A stretch of DNA of 64,000 nucleotides from Synechococcus sp. MU1617 (GTDB lineage: Bacteria > Cyanobacteriota > Cyanobacteriia > PCC-6307 > Cyanobiaceae). The notes below the pieces were generated by a model. It had not been told where the DNA came from. It made no database searches and worked only from the letters and a program-made list of their open reading frames with translations. Both the position numbers and the translations under genes were made by a program. Every line of letters starts with the position of its first letter. Position 1 is the first letter of the stretch. Below, piece by piece: positions 8,527 through 18,291 of the stretch. Where the stretch lies: NCBI RefSeq assembly GCF_020514235.1, contig NZ_VTLB01000002.1, positions 372,001-436,000 on the forward strand, written 5' to 3'.

Positions 8527-9726
8527 TCAATGCTGAGTGGTCAGCTCAACACCAGACACAGCCTCCCAAGAACTGAGAGAGTTCTCTAGCGAAAAACTCC
8601 CTAAATTTCTTTTAAAGCGTAACTTCATATTATCTCTTCTAAGCTTAACTGTATCAATGACTCTTGTGACAATTTCTTCCGTGGACCTATGGTCGACTCT
8701 CGTGACACCCTCGCACTCTCGTACAAACTCGTCGAGTGCTTCGATATCGCTCACAAGTAAGGGGCATCCCGAAGCCAGTGCATCCACCAGGCTCCAGCTT
8801 GGAACAAAAGGATGAGTAAAATAAATATGGCAATCGCTACTTTTTAGCCAATTTATGTATTGAGCTTCTTCCATGTAACCTTTCCACTTAACCATGTGTG
8901 CGACCGATTTGAAATTCAAATATTCTTCTGCCCATTCTTTCCATGTATTGTGATTTTTCGGTTTTGATCCGTAGAATGTGCCTTCGAATCCAGCAATATC
9001 TATAGTTACTTCACCAACTGTTGAACTAATTATTTTAGGAATTGCCGTTATAAATTCCGGAAAACCCCTAAATGGGTCCATTCCTCTTGTTCCATATGTA
9101 ATTTGTATTCTGTCATTGTCAAACTCTTGGTATTCACCTTGAAATTTTTTGGTATCTACCCCATCAAAAATTACATGACAATTCCTTCGCAGCAATGGTG
9201 GTAATTGTTTTTTTTGCCAACTAGTTGGTGCAACTATCACATCAGAGCATGCAAGCTCATGTGAAACATAAACATTTCTTTGCCAACACTTCCGTATTGA
9301 ATTCTTACTAATGCCGACGTATTTATTTTTCTCATTATACGTAAAAAACTCAGACTCTGGATTGAACCACCATTCCAGATAGGCAATGTGATGTGTTCTA
9401 GGCCATATCTCCTTAATACAAAGTCCACACCCCCATCCTGAGTGACTTATTACCACGTCCGGATCCCAGCCACTATTTTTTAATGCCAAACACCCCTCTC
9501 TGTATTGCTCTGACATTTTCTTTGTTTCACCTAATAAACCTAAGTTCTCCTTTTTAAGACTTTCGTGCCCGAATTCACCTTTTAGGGTTAGGCGTTGTAC
9601 GCCTTCAATTTTTCTATTAAAGTGCGTTTGGCATAAAAATTTCACTTCGTTGCCATATTTGGCAGCCGCAGTTGCAAGATATTTAAATTGTGCAGGAAAG
9701 TTTGGATGTAGGAATAATAGTTTCAT
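8527..9726 (-). CDS. Glycosyltransferase, GT4-like (GT-B fold)
   Basis: A 399-residue protein starting MKLLFLHPNFPAQFKYLA, the usual N-terminal Rossmann opening of group 1/GT4 transferases. It contains VVISHSGWGCGLCIKE in the acceptor domain. In the C-terminal domain, GTRGMDPFRGFPEF and HPFVPSWSLVDALASGCP occupy the places of the nucleotide-sugar-binding segment, and the conserved Glu of the E-x7-E motif appears altered. It lies upstream of the RTX gene on the same strand (59 bp) and shares a 38-bp divergent start region with the TPR-glycosyltransferase at 9765. The gene is AT-rich. The context suggests glycan addition to a surface protein or polysaccharide; donor and acceptor cannot be told. 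Confidence 0.82.
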   Translation of the reverse strand: MKLLFLHPNFPAQFKYLATAAAKYGNEVKFLCQTHFNRKIEGVQRLTLKGEFGHESLKKENLGLLGETKKMSEQYREGCLALKNSGWDPDVVISHSGWGCGLCIKEIWPRTHHIAYLEWWFNPESEFFTYNEKNKYVGISKNSIRKCWQRNVYVSHELACSDVIVAPTSWQKKQLPPLLRRNCHVIFDGVDTKKFQGEYQEFDNDRIQITYGTRGMDPFRGFPEFITAIPKIISSTVGEVTIDIAGFEGTFYGSKPKNHNTWKEWAEEYLNFKSVAHMVKWKGYMEEAQYINWLKSSDCHIYFTHPFVPSWSLVDALASGCPLLVSDIEALDEFVRECEGVTRVDHRSTEEIVTRVIDTVKLRRDNMKLRFKRNLGSFSLENSLSSWEAVSGVELTTQH

Positions 9727-9764
9727 TTCGTTGTGCTACACTTGTTTGAGGTGTTGATGATTCT

Positions 9765-11507
9765 GTGGGACTGCCATCAGCTATACGAGCGCATGCAGAT
9801 AAAAATCTTGCGCTAGCTGCAAAGCATTATCAAAGAGCGTTAGATCAGAAAGATTATAAACCATCTTTATTCCAAAACTACGGAGCTTTGCTCCGTGAAA
9901 TTGGTGAGGTTAAAAAATCAAAAGAAATTTATGAACTTGGACTGTCAATTTTTCCTGACGAACTTTCCATACAACGTAACTATGCCAACTTGATTGTATC
10001 TGAGCACCCGTTAAAAGCTCTGCCAATTTATTTTAGGCTATTGCATGAAGAGCTGGCTTTGGAGAAACAAACCAGTTTTTATTTTATTTCTATCTCATCA
10101 ATCCTTCGGTCTTGCAACGCTTTCGACTGGGCACTTGAAATCTGTAGATCTGCCGTTCTGCTGAATGGTCTTTCACCGGACTTGGCCATTGAGATAGTTA
10201 AAATTTTTCAGGCTGGCAGAATACAACAACTCTCAGACAAAAGTCTTGCAGATATTGAGGATATTTTTGCCAATATCTTTCGCTCATCACCTGTATTGAC
10301 ACAAGCAGAGTTCCATTATTCTTTGTCATGGCTTTATTTTCAAAATTCAAACCTTCCCTTGGCTATTAAATATCTTACTTGCGCTAGATCTGCATTGGAA
10401 GCTGGTGTTGTGAGTATGACCCAAGCCGATGCAAATTCTGCCATCAAGTTGAATGATGTAAATAGTTGGAATGCATCGACAATACTTTTACAAAATCAAG
10501 ACTTTGAACTCGGTTGGAAACTTTTTGATTTTGGTTTACGCGCAAAGGCAGTAGGCCCCCAAGCCTGGCAACGTGCCCTTCCCAAGCCGTTTACTCATAA
10601 CCAAATTCCTCTTTGGCGAGGCCAATCATTGCTAGGAAAATCACTCCTGGTTCTCGAAGAACAGGCTGTTGGTGATGTAATGCAATTTATGAGTTTAATT
10701 CCTACTATTCTTGAAGAGTGTTCACATGTAGGCATACTATTATCTGATCGGCTGCTACCAATTTACAAACGTTCGCTCGTACAATATATATCCAATGGTT
10801 CTTTGTCGTTGTATAGTTTCGCTGATTCAAGGAACAATATTTTAGATTCAGGAAAATTCGACTATCAGACACCTATTGGATCTATATGTCAATACAGATT
10901 TACATTACCTCAAAATTATGGGAATCATCTTCCTTGTCTTATCGCTAATTCTGTTGAAGTTGATCAGTTGAAGAGTACCTACCTGGACAGCGCTTCCAGC
11001 TTTAAGTCTATAGTTGGTATCAGTTGGCGTGGCGGTGGCACTGGGTCAAGAATTAAACAAAAATCTTTTCCGATCGAAAAGTTTGCCCAACTAATTTCCG
11101 GTTTTGATGACATCTTATTTGTTAATCTGCAGTATGGCGATTGTGAATCAGCCTTGAAAAAACTTAGATCATTCAAAATAAATATTATTTCGGATGATAG
11201 CATTAATCCTCTGAAGAACATGGATTCCTGGCTTTCTCAGGTTCAGATTTGTGATGCCGTAATCAGCGTAGCTAACACCACTATTCACGCATCTGGTGGG
11301 CTTGATATCCCCACGATGTGTCTTTTGAGCCAACATAGTGATTGGCGCTGGATTAAATCACCTAAGGTCGACCAAAGCTACTGGTATCCCTCTGTAGGCA
11401 TTGCAAGACAAAATGATGATTCATCTTGGGATCAAGCAATTGTAGATACTCGATCGTGGCTACGGAATGGCACGCCGATTCAATGGTCAACGCCTTTCAT
11501 TGTATGA
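9765..11507 (+). CDS. TPR protein with C-terminal glycosyltransferase (GT9/GT41-like) domain
   Basis: A 580-residue protein. The N-terminal part (about 1-210) is helical with TPR-like units, such as LAAKHYQRALDQKDYKPSLF. The C-terminal part (about 290-575) resembles the GT-B domain that follows TPRs in many bacterial surface-glycan proteins: LLVLEEQAVGDVMQFMSLIP, VGISWRGGGTGSR, QICDAVISVANTTIHASGGL and the closing WYPSVGIARQ segment. This arrangement is common in cyanobacterial and planctomycete TPR glycosyltransferases, some of them O-GlcNAc-transferase-like. The GTG start is used because no ATG precedes the conserved region. It heads a co-directional trio with a second TPR gene and a GT4 gene. 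A role in glycoprotein assembly is inference. Confidence 0.75.
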   Translation: MGLPSAIRAHADKNLALAAKHYQRALDQKDYKPSLFQNYGALLREIGEVKKSKEIYELGLSIFPDELSIQRNYANLIVSEHPLKALPIYFRLLHEELALEKQTSFYFISISSILRSCNAFDWALEICRSAVLLNGLSPDLAIEIVKIFQAGRIQQLSDKSLADIEDIFANIFRSSPVLTQAEFHYSLSWLYFQNSNLPLAIKYLTCARSALEAGVVSMTQADANSAIKLNDVNSWNASTILLQNQDFELGWKLFDFGLRAKAVGPQAWQRALPKPFTHNQIPLWRGQSLLGKSLLVLEEQAVGDVMQFMSLIPTILEECSHVGILLSDRLLPIYKRSLVQYISNGSLSLYSFADSRNNILDSGKFDYQTPIGSICQYRFTLPQNYGNHLPCLIANSVEVDQLKSTYLDSASSFKSIVGISWRGGGTGSRIKQKSFPIEKFAQLISGFDDILFVNLQYGDCESALKKLRSFKINIISDDSINPLKNMDSWLSQVQICDAVISVANTTIHASGGLDIPTMCLLSQHSDWRWIKSPKVDQSYWYPSVGIARQNDDSSWDQAIVDTRSWLRNGTPIQWSTPFIV

Positions 11508-11528
11508 TGCTAGTGCTTTAATACTTTT

Positions 11529-12590
11529 ATGGCTGTTTCCTCAGACGTTCTAAACCTCTTTAATCTGGGTAAATATCATCAAGCAATATCAACTTACTCT
11601 TCAATGCCTGAGGGTGATAAGTCCCCCATCTCTGATAGCATTCTTGCAGCCTGTTATTTTAAGCTTGGGGAATTCTCGGAAGCCAATCAATTATTAATAA
11701 AGATCGAGCCCTTTCTTTCCGAAAACTCTGAGTTCCTCACTTTGTATGCATCCAATTCTCGCAGATTGGGAGATCTTGAGAAATCAGAGAATCTATTTAA
11801 GCAGGCACTTGATATTAATCCTCAGTCTGTTGAAATAAAGAATAATTATGCCAATCTTCTCCTTGATTTGAATAGGCTAGATGATGCTTACATGATTTTA
11901 CAAGAAATCGTACGCGATAATCCATCATATAATGATGCCATTCAAAATCTTAATCGCGTCCAGTTTCGAATTGAGCAGAATAAAAATCGGTCAAGCAATC
12001 CCGAATCAATCAACAAATCTATCATTTCCTCAGGTTATCTTACTTCCTTCTCTCTTGCGGATCCCTTGCTTCTGGCTTTTGCTGAGAATGAGGTTAATTA
12101 CTCATCCAAAAGGTATAAACTTAGTTCTGACGCCAAAGCTCAAGCATCAATTATCCCTTCAACGGATAATTTAAAATTAGAGGCTGATTACTTTGCTGTC
12201 TTAGAGCAATCAATCAGCTCGGGTGAGTTTGAGTTCGCACTTAAACTATGCTCTCAAATTGTTGAAAAACATGGTATCTCCTCTTCACTATATGACTACC
12301 TTTCTGATATCTATTTGAATCTCAAGCGATTTCATGAGTCTGAAGTCTGTTTGCTTCATGCTTGTCAACTTGGAGGAATCTCCCCAAAGAGATGCCTTAA
12401 TTTAGTCAGTTTCGCATGTATGCGTCAAGATTATAAGCTCGCCAATAATTATCTTGAGCAAGCAGCTTCTATCGATCCTAGTCATCCTCAACTACAGGCT
12501 ATATCAGACCTAGTTGCGAAACAAAGTAATTCGGTGCTTCAGCAAACTTTTGCTTCATCTTGGCATGTACCTGAGTTAAAGGAACAATGA
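11529..12590 (+). CDS. TPR-repeat protein
   Basis: A 353-residue protein of tandem helical pairs. TPR signatures are visible as SENLFKQALDINPQSVEIKN, NYANLLLDLNRLDDAYMILQ and, near the C-terminus, LANNYLEQAASIDPSHPQLQ. The middle (about 145-225) has no repeats and is polar. There is no catalytic domain and no signal peptide. It begins 21 bp after the TPR-glycosyltransferase and its stop overlaps the start of the next glycosyltransferase by 4 bp, so it probably acts as a scaffold or partner for those enzymes. AT-rich, like its neighbours. Confidence 0.8.
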   Translation: MAVSSDVLNLFNLGKYHQAISTYSSMPEGDKSPISDSILAACYFKLGEFSEANQLLIKIEPFLSENSEFLTLYASNSRRLGDLEKSENLFKQALDINPQSVEIKNNYANLLLDLNRLDDAYMILQEIVRDNPSYNDAIQNLNRVQFRIEQNKNRSSNPESINKSIISSGYLTSFSLADPLLLAFAENEVNYSSKRYKLSSDAKAQASIIPSTDNLKLEADYFAVLEQSISSGEFEFALKLCSQIVEKHGISSSLYDYLSDIYLNLKRFHESEVCLLHACQLGGISPKRCLNLVSFACMRQDYKLANNYLEQAASIDPSHPQLQAISDLVAKQSNSVLQQTFASSWHVPELKEQ

Positions 12591-13600
12591 GTGAATCAAA
12601 GCTCTTGCTCAAAAGACGCTTTTGGTTTCTTGCGTTTCCAGATATCAAGAAGCCAATTGGCGGCATAAAGCAGATCCATCGTATTTCTGAGGTTATCAAT
12701 ACCTTAGGTTTCTCCTCTTACATTGTCCAAGATCATTGTGATTTTAAGCCTTCTTGGTTTACGAGTAATATTGAGGCCGTCTCTAAAGTTGATTTTTTTC
12801 AAACAATTAAGCTCGATAAGCTTCGCGATGTTATTATTCTACCTGAGACTTTTATTAGTGCTCTAAAGGAAATTTATCCTTCTATACCAAAAATAATTTT
12901 TAATCAAAACGGTGGATATACGTATGGAATCCAGGGCGCTAAGTATCCTTCGCCTTCTCATATCCACAACTATTACCACGATCCGATCGTCAAGCAAGTT
13001 TGGTGCGTCTCCGAATTTGATAGATTATTTTTAAGTAGGGCTATGCAGCTGCCGACATCGAAAGTCTTTCGAATCTTTAATTCAGTTGAGTCGACCTTAG
13101 AACAGCTTCCATTAAAGAAAAACCTAATTTGTTATATGCCCAGAAAAAATAAAAATCATTCTGATGTCGTTATTGAACTGCTAAAGAAGCAATCATTCCT
13201 GGAGGGCTGGAAAATCCTCCCAATAACTGGACTCTCACACAGTGATGTATTGAATGTATTATCTTTTTGTCAGTTTTTTCTTTCCTTCGGTCACCCTGAA
13301 GGATTTGGTTTGCCAATAGCAGAATCTCTATCACTTGGTTGCTCCATTGTTGGTTACAATGGTCTTGGTGGTAAGGAATTGTTTGACTTCGCTGGGCGAT
13401 ATGGGTGTTCTTATTCAGTAGATTACGGCGATTTCTATGGTTTTGTGCACGGTTTGTCTTCTCTTATTCATGCCTCCCAATTAAATTCTTCTGATTATAT
13501 CTACCAGTCCACCAAGATGGCTGAGCAGATACGGTCTATTTATTCTGAGAGCTCCATGACTAATTCAGTCCTTGATGCTATTGAAGCAATCGCGATCTAG
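12587..13600 (+). CDS. Glycosyltransferase, GT4-like
   Basis: A 337-residue protein. The N-terminal domain has KKPIGGIKQIHRISEVI, a group 1 glycosyltransferase opening with an acceptor-loop GG. The C-terminal domain has FGHPEGFGLPIAESLSLGCS, the clear E-x7-E donor-binding motif of GT4 enzymes, followed by VGYNGLGGKELF. The start ATG overlaps the upstream TPR gene (ATGA), so the two are translationally coupled. It ends 8 bp from the convergent GT25 gene. Substrate unknown; surface glycan or glycoprotein is inferred from context. Confidence 0.85.
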   Translation: MSESKLLLKRRFWFLAFPDIKKPIGGIKQIHRISEVINTLGFSSYIVQDHCDFKPSWFTSNIEAVSKVDFFQTIKLDKLRDVIILPETFISALKEIYPSIPKIIFNQNGGYTYGIQGAKYPSPSHIHNYYHDPIVKQVWCVSEFDRLFLSRAMQLPTSKVFRIFNSVESTLEQLPLKKNLICYMPRKNKNHSDVVIELLKKQSFLEGWKILPITGLSHSDVLNVLSFCQFFLSFGHPEGFGLPIAESLSLGCSIVGYNGLGGKELFDFAGRYGCSYSVDYGDFYGFVHGLSSLIHASQLNSSDYIYQSTKMAEQIRSIYSESSMTNSVLDAIEAIAI

Positions 13601-13608
13601 CATATATA

Positions 13609-14547
13609 TTATTTCATCTTCTGATCATTATCTTTGTCTCCTTGTAAGTTTTTGCGGTATTTATACTTTAAAAGTGAAAGCAGTTCGGTTGCTCTCAAAA
13701 TTGTGAGTATTTCTCCTTGATCATGTTTGCATTTGTCTGTCTTTTCGATTGCCTTTGCATGAGCTATCTTTGCGCTAATTAACTCTCTTATTATTTTTAA
13801 TAATTCTTCTTCGGTTCTCTCGTTTCGCATGCAAGACAATTCTCTTCTTAATATCGCGCAATATTCTTGCGTTAACGATATCGAGTAATCGTCATCGGAT
13901 TGAATTGTGCTTTCCCTTATGTATTTTGTTTCTATTGTTGTTAGCAATGGTGCTGTTACTCCGATGATTATATCCCGTGATACCATTAGATTTCTGAGTG
14001 TATTGTCTAAAGGTTTTAGAGGGCCATCGCTTGAAAATGATTTGAGCAATAGCTGATGAATTTTGTTAATCTTGCTATTATGAATTATGCATGAAGATGT
14101 GCATCCAGTATACACATTTTCTAGTAATTTTACTGTGCCTTTCTTGAGATTGCTCTTGTATTCTCCGGCGTACGCTTTGTATACTGATGGATTCACATAC
14201 ATGTCTGTAAATATTATGTCATGACCAGTTCCTTTATTGTTCATGTTGCTAATTACTTGAAATAGTGATTTTCCTAGGCGTGCATCATCTTCGATTATAT
14301 GTAAATAGTGGTATTCTTTTTCCGTCTTTTTTGATTCCTCTTCGAGTATTTTTAGCCATGATTTCCAAAGGCCCAGTTCTCCGACTGCTAAAGATCTTTC
14401 ACTCGCCTCTTCCTGCATGCCCCTGATTGCTGCAAATCTTTCGTATTCGTTTTCTTTGTCGATTGAGGACAAGTGGTTAAGCAGCTCATTTCTTCGCTTG
14501 CCTTCAGTGTCTAAGTTGATGTAAATGCCTTTTATTTTTTTCATCAT
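13609..14547 (-). CDS. Glycosyltransferase family 25-like protein
   Basis: A 312-residue protein beginning KIKGIYINLDTEGKRRNELL, the typical GT25 opening (IxLxxxxxRR). It is followed by GELGLWKSWLKIL (the family's usual GExGC/L block) and YLHIIEDDARLG, which carries the acidic metal/donor motif. YTGCTSSCIIHNSKINKI matches the later G-x-x-x-Y/I region. GT25 enzymes add galactose or other sugars in LPS and glycoprotein glycans. The last ~70 residues are charged and helical and are not part of the family core. The gene converges with the GT4 gene and diverges from secA. AT-rich; part of the surface island. Confidence 0.82.
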   Translation of the reverse strand: MMKKIKGIYINLDTEGKRRNELLNHLSSIDKENEYERFAAIRGMQEEASERSLAVGELGLWKSWLKILEEESKKTEKEYHYLHIIEDDARLGKSLFQVISNMNNKGTGHDIIFTDMYVNPSVYKAYAGEYKSNLKKGTVKLLENVYTGCTSSCIIHNSKINKIHQLLLKSFSSDGPLKPLDNTLRNLMVSRDIIIGVTAPLLTTIETKYIRESTIQSDDDYSISLTQEYCAILRRELSCMRNERTEEELLKIIRELISAKIAHAKAIEKTDKCKHDQGEILTILRATELLSLLKYKYRKNLQGDKDNDQKMK

Positions 14548-14705
14548 TCTATATTGTTTATTATTTCGTTGATGCTCCTGGCCTTGGCCTTTGAAAGCAT
14601 ATTATTTCTTGTTGAGGTTATACCCCTCCTGTGCCTTTTCCAAGCTTTCCTCGCCTCTTGATCCCTCATTGAGTAAAGTACCATTGTTTCTTCCTGCTAC
14701 CTCGC

Positions 14706-17519
14706 ATGTTCAAGCTTCTGCTGGGTGATCCCAATGCCCGCAAGCTGAAGCGGTACCAGCCGATTGTATCCGATATCAATTTACTGGAAGAAGAAATCGC
14801 ACCTCTTTCCGATGATGGGTTGCGTGCCAAAACGCTTGCCTTTCAGGAGCGCCTTGCCAACGCCGGCAGTTTGGACACCCAACGTCCGATATTAGACGAG
14901 ATCTTGCCTGAAGCCTTTGCGGTCGTACGTGAGGCCGGCAAGCGCGTGCTTGGCATGCGCCATTTCGATGTGCAGCTGATCGGAGGCATGGTCCTTCACG
15001 AAGGTCAGATCGCCGAGATGAAAACTGGCGAGGGAAAGACGTTGGTCGCTACCCTGCCTAGTTACCTCAATGCACTTACTGGACGTGGCGTTCATGTAGT
15101 CACTGTGAACGACTACCTCGCCCGCCGTGACGCCGAGTGGATGGGGCAAGTGCACCGTTTCCTCGGTTTATCTGTGGGCCTAATCCAACAGGACATGCGC
15201 CCTGAGGAAAGACGGCGCAATTACAATTGTGACATCACTTACGCCACCAACTCCGAGCTTGGTTTCGATTACCTCCGGGACAACATGGCCGCGGATATTA
15301 GCGAGGTTGTGCAACGGGAATTCCAGTACTGCGTAATCGATGAGGTTGATTCGATTCTCATCGATGAAGCCCGCACCCCCCTGATCATTTCCGGCCAAGT
15401 GGAGCGGTCACAGGAGAAGTATCAGCAGGCTGCACAGGTGGCTGAGGCGCTCGACCGTGCCTCCGAAATGGGTAAGGATGGTATTGATCCCGAAGGGGAT
15501 TATGAAGTTGATGAGAAGCAGCGAAGTTGCACTCTTACCGATGAGGGTTTTGCTAAGGCTGAGCAGATGCTTGGCGTTCAGGACCTGTTTGATCCTCAGG
15601 ACCCTTGGGCCCATTACATCACTAATGCCCTCAAAGCTAAAGAGCTGTTTGTCAAGGATGTCAACTACATCGTCCGCGATGGTGAAGCTGTCATTGTTGA
15701 CGAGTTCACCGGGCGGGTCATGCCTGGTCGCCGTTGGAGCGATGGACAGCATCAGGCGATCGAAGCCAAGGAAGCGCTGCCGATACAGGCCGAAACCCAG
15801 ACTCTTGCTTCGATTACTTATCAGAACTTCTTCCTGCTTTATCCCCGCTTGGCAGGCATGACCGGTACGGCCAAAACAGAAGAAGTGGAATTCGAAAAAA
15901 CCTACAAACTCGAGACCACGATTGTCCCTACCAACCGGGTTCGCGCTCGGCAGGACTGGGCTGACCAGGTTTACAAAACCGAAACCGCTAAATGGCGGGC
16001 CGTTGCCAACGAGACTGCCGACATCCACAAAAAAGGCCGGCCGGTGCTTGTGGGTACTACATCAGTCGAGAAGAGTGAATTGCTCAGCTCACTGTTGGCT
16101 GCACAGGAAATACCCCACAACCTCCTCAATGCAAAGCCCGAAAACGTAGAGCGGGAATCCGAGATCGTGGCTCAAGCCGGTCGGTCCGGTGCCGTCACTA
16201 TTGCTACGAATATGGCCGGCCGGGGTACCGACATCATCCTTGGCGGAAACAGCGACTACATGGCTCGTTTGAAGCTGCGGGATGTTTTGCTGAGCCGTCT
16301 GGTCAAGCCGGAGGACGATCACAAGCCACCGGTGCCACTACAGCGCAGTGCAGCAACCGGTGGTTTTGCTGATTCCCCTGCGACAACTCTGCCCCGCAGT
16401 GGTGAGAGTCTTTATCCCTGTCTCCTTACCCTCGATACCGACCAAGCTCTCGGCCAGTTGGCCCGTGATTTGGTCAAGGCTTGGGGCGATCGTTCTCTGA
16501 CTTTGATCGAGTTGGAGGAGCGCATCTCGACCGCTGCTGAGAAAGCACCCACTGAGGACCCCCATATCCAGGCCTTGCGCGAGGCGATCGCACGGGTCAA
16601 AGCGGAGTATGACGCTGTGGTGAAGCAGGAAGAAGCTTTCGTGCGCGAGGCCGGTGGCCTGCATGTGATTGGCACTGAACGGCATGAGTCCCGCAGGGTG
16701 GACAACCAGCTCCGGGGCCGGGCCGGTCGCCAGGGAGACCCTGGATCCACCCGCTTCTTTCTGTCCTTGGGAGACAACCTGCTGCGGATCTTCGGGGGTG
16801 ATCGCGTTGCCGGTTTGATGAATGCCTTTCGTGTTGAAGAAGACATGCCAATCGAATCCGGCATGCTCACGCGCTCACTGGAAGGTGCCCAGAAGAAAGT
16901 TGAGACGTACTACTACGACATTCGCAAGCAGGTGTTCGAGTACGACGAGGTGATGAACAACCAGCGTCGTGCGGTCTATTCCGAGCGTCGTCGCGTGCTT
17001 GATGGTCGTGCCCTTAAGAAGCAGGTGATCGGCTACGGAGAACGCACTATGGGAGAGATCGTCGAGGCGTATGTAAACCCAGATCTTCCGCCGGAGGAAT
17101 GGGATCTCGACCAACTAGTGGGCAAGGTGAAGGAGTTCATCTACTTGCTAGAAGATCTCACCCCAGACGAGGTCCAGGGCCTAGGCATGGAGGAACTCAA
17201 GGCCTTCCTGCATGAGCAACTGCGCAATGCTTACGACCTCAAGGAGGGCCAGATTGAACAGCAGCGTCCGGGCTTAATGAGAGAAGCTGAGCGTTTTTTC
17301 ATTCTTCAGCAGATCGACACGCTTTGGCGTGAACATCTACAAGCGATGGATGCGTTGCGCGAGTCCGTTGGCCTCCGTGGTTATGGCCAGAAAGATCCTT
17401 TGATCGAGTATAAGAACGAGGGCTACGATATGTTCCTGGAGATGATGACTAACATGCGCCGAAATGTGATTTATTCGATGTTCATGTTTCAGCCCACCAA
17501 AACTCAGGGTCAACCTTGA
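14706..17519 (+). CDS. secA: SecA, preprotein translocase ATPase
   Basis: Motor ATPase of the Sec pathway, working at the plasma and thylakoid membranes. The 937-residue protein shows Walker [13 protein letters not shown], Walker [21 protein letters not shown], the preprotein cross-linking domain (about 230-370), NBD2 with [10 protein letters not shown] and [20 protein letters not shown], and the helical scaffold/wing. The C-terminus ends shortly after [13 protein letters not shown], without the Cys-rich zinc tail; this is usual in cyanobacteria. It marks the return to core G+C after the AT-rich island. A sulfotransferase gene follows 7 bp later on the same strand. Confidence 0.98.
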   Translation: MFKLLLGDPNARKLKRYQPIVSDINLLEEEIAPLSDDGLRAKTLAFQERLANAGSLDTQRPILDEILPEAFAVVREAGKRVLGMRHFDVQLIGGMVLHEGQIAEMKTGEGKTLVATLPSYLNALTGRGVHVVTVNDYLARRDAEWMGQVHRFLGLSVGLIQQDMRPEERRRNYNCDITYATNSELGFDYLRDNMAADISEVVQREFQYCVIDEVDSILIDEARTPLIISGQVERSQEKYQQAAQVAEALDRASEMGKDGIDPEGDYEVDEKQRSCTLTDEGFAKAEQMLGVQDLFDPQDPWAHYITNALKAKELFVKDVNYIVRDGEAVIVDEFTGRVMPGRRWSDGQHQAIEAKEALPIQAETQTLASITYQNFFLLYPRLAGMTGTAKTEEVEFEKTYKLETTIVPTNRVRARQDWADQVYKTETAKWRAVANETADIHKKGRPVLVGTTSVEKSELLSSLLAAQEIPHNLLNAKPENVERESEIVAQAGRSGAVTIATNMAGRGTDIILGGNSDYMARLKLRDVLLSRLVKPEDDHKPPVPLQRSAATGGFADSPATTLPRSGESLYPCLLTLDTDQALGQLARDLVKAWGDRSLTLIELEERISTAAEKAPTEDPHIQALREAIARVKAEYDAVVKQEEAFVREAGGLHVIGTERHESRRVDNQLRGRAGRQGDPGSTRFFLSLGDNLLRIFGGDRVAGLMNAFRVEEDMPIESGMLTRSLEGAQKKVETYYYDIRKQVFEYDEVMNNQRRAVYSERRRVLDGRALKKQVIGYGERTMGEIVEAYVNPDLPPEEWDLDQLVGKVKEFIYLLEDLTPDEVQGLGMEELKAFLHEQLRNAYDLKEGQIEQQRPGLMREAERFFILQQIDTLWREHLQAMDALRESVGLRGYGQKDPLIEYKNEGYDMFLEMMTNMRRNVIYSMFMFQPTKTQGQP

Positions 17520-17526
17520 ACTGATA

Positions 17527-18291
17527 ATGTCCGGCATCGTTAATTGGCATATCGGGCGTTGTGGGAGCAGCGTTTTGGGTTCGCTTCTGGCGCAACATCC
17601 CTCTATTGCTTATTCCAACGAGATTTACTCCTGTTATATGCCTCGTCGTCGAGGGACATCATCGCTTCTAGCTATCGATTCAGTGCTCAGGCTTGCTGAG
17701 AAGTCCGTCTCGGAAGACGAGCTTCATTTCTTTGAAGTGAAGCACTTGCCCGACCAAAATATAGGGCTTTATCCACAATTGGAGGTTCAAGACTGGTTGA
17801 ATTTCTTTTTAGCTAAAGGCTACAAGCATCATCTTCTGATGTGTAGGCGCAATGGTTTGAGGAGGATCGTTTCTCACTTACGGGCAGCTCACTCCGGACA
17901 ATATGTTCTTGGTTCCTCCAGTTCAGTTGCGCAGAGCTCACCGATCACAATCCCTTTGAATGGGATAGTCCATGGTTTTGGTACCCGCACACTGGTGGGC
18001 TGGCTTGAGGAATATGAACGAGGCCATAAAGTAATGCAGGATTGTCTGGATGCTATGCGGCAATCTCATCCTGGTTTTTCCTGGCTTGAGCTGGTCTATG
18101 AAGATCACATTGAGCCCGATCCGTATATCGCATATCGGGATGTTTGTGGCTTCTTGGGTCTTTCTTTTGTTGACGTAGGTCTGCAGCAAAGAAAAATCAA
18201 TTCAGGTTACTTGGTTGACTTAATTGCTAATTTTGAAGAAGTTCGAGAATGCTTGTCTCCTACACGCTTTGCTTGGATGTTGAGTGAATGA
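17527..18291 (+). CDS. Sulfotransferase, Stf0-like
   Basis: A 254-residue protein. The N-terminal WHIGRCGSSVLGSLLAQHP is a PAPS 5'-phosphosulfate loop of the type seen in Stf0 trehalose sulfotransferases. RRNGLRRIVSHLRA (near residues 110-123) fits the 3'-phosphate-binding region. YRDVCGFLGL near the C-terminus fits the end of the Stf0 fold. It would transfer sulfate from PAPS to a carbohydrate. It lies directly behind secA (7 bp) and its stop overlaps the next gene by 4 bp (ATGA). One of five sulfotransferase-like genes in the window. Confidence 0.78.
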   Translation: MSGIVNWHIGRCGSSVLGSLLAQHPSIAYSNEIYSCYMPRRRGTSSLLAIDSVLRLAEKSVSEDELHFFEVKHLPDQNIGLYPQLEVQDWLNFFLAKGYKHHLLMCRRNGLRRIVSHLRAAHSGQYVLGSSSSVAQSSPITIPLNGIVHGFGTRTLVGWLEEYERGHKVMQDCLDAMRQSHPGFSWLELVYEDHIEPDPYIAYRDVCGFLGLSFVDVGLQQRKINSGYLVDLIANFEEVRECLSPTRFAWMLSE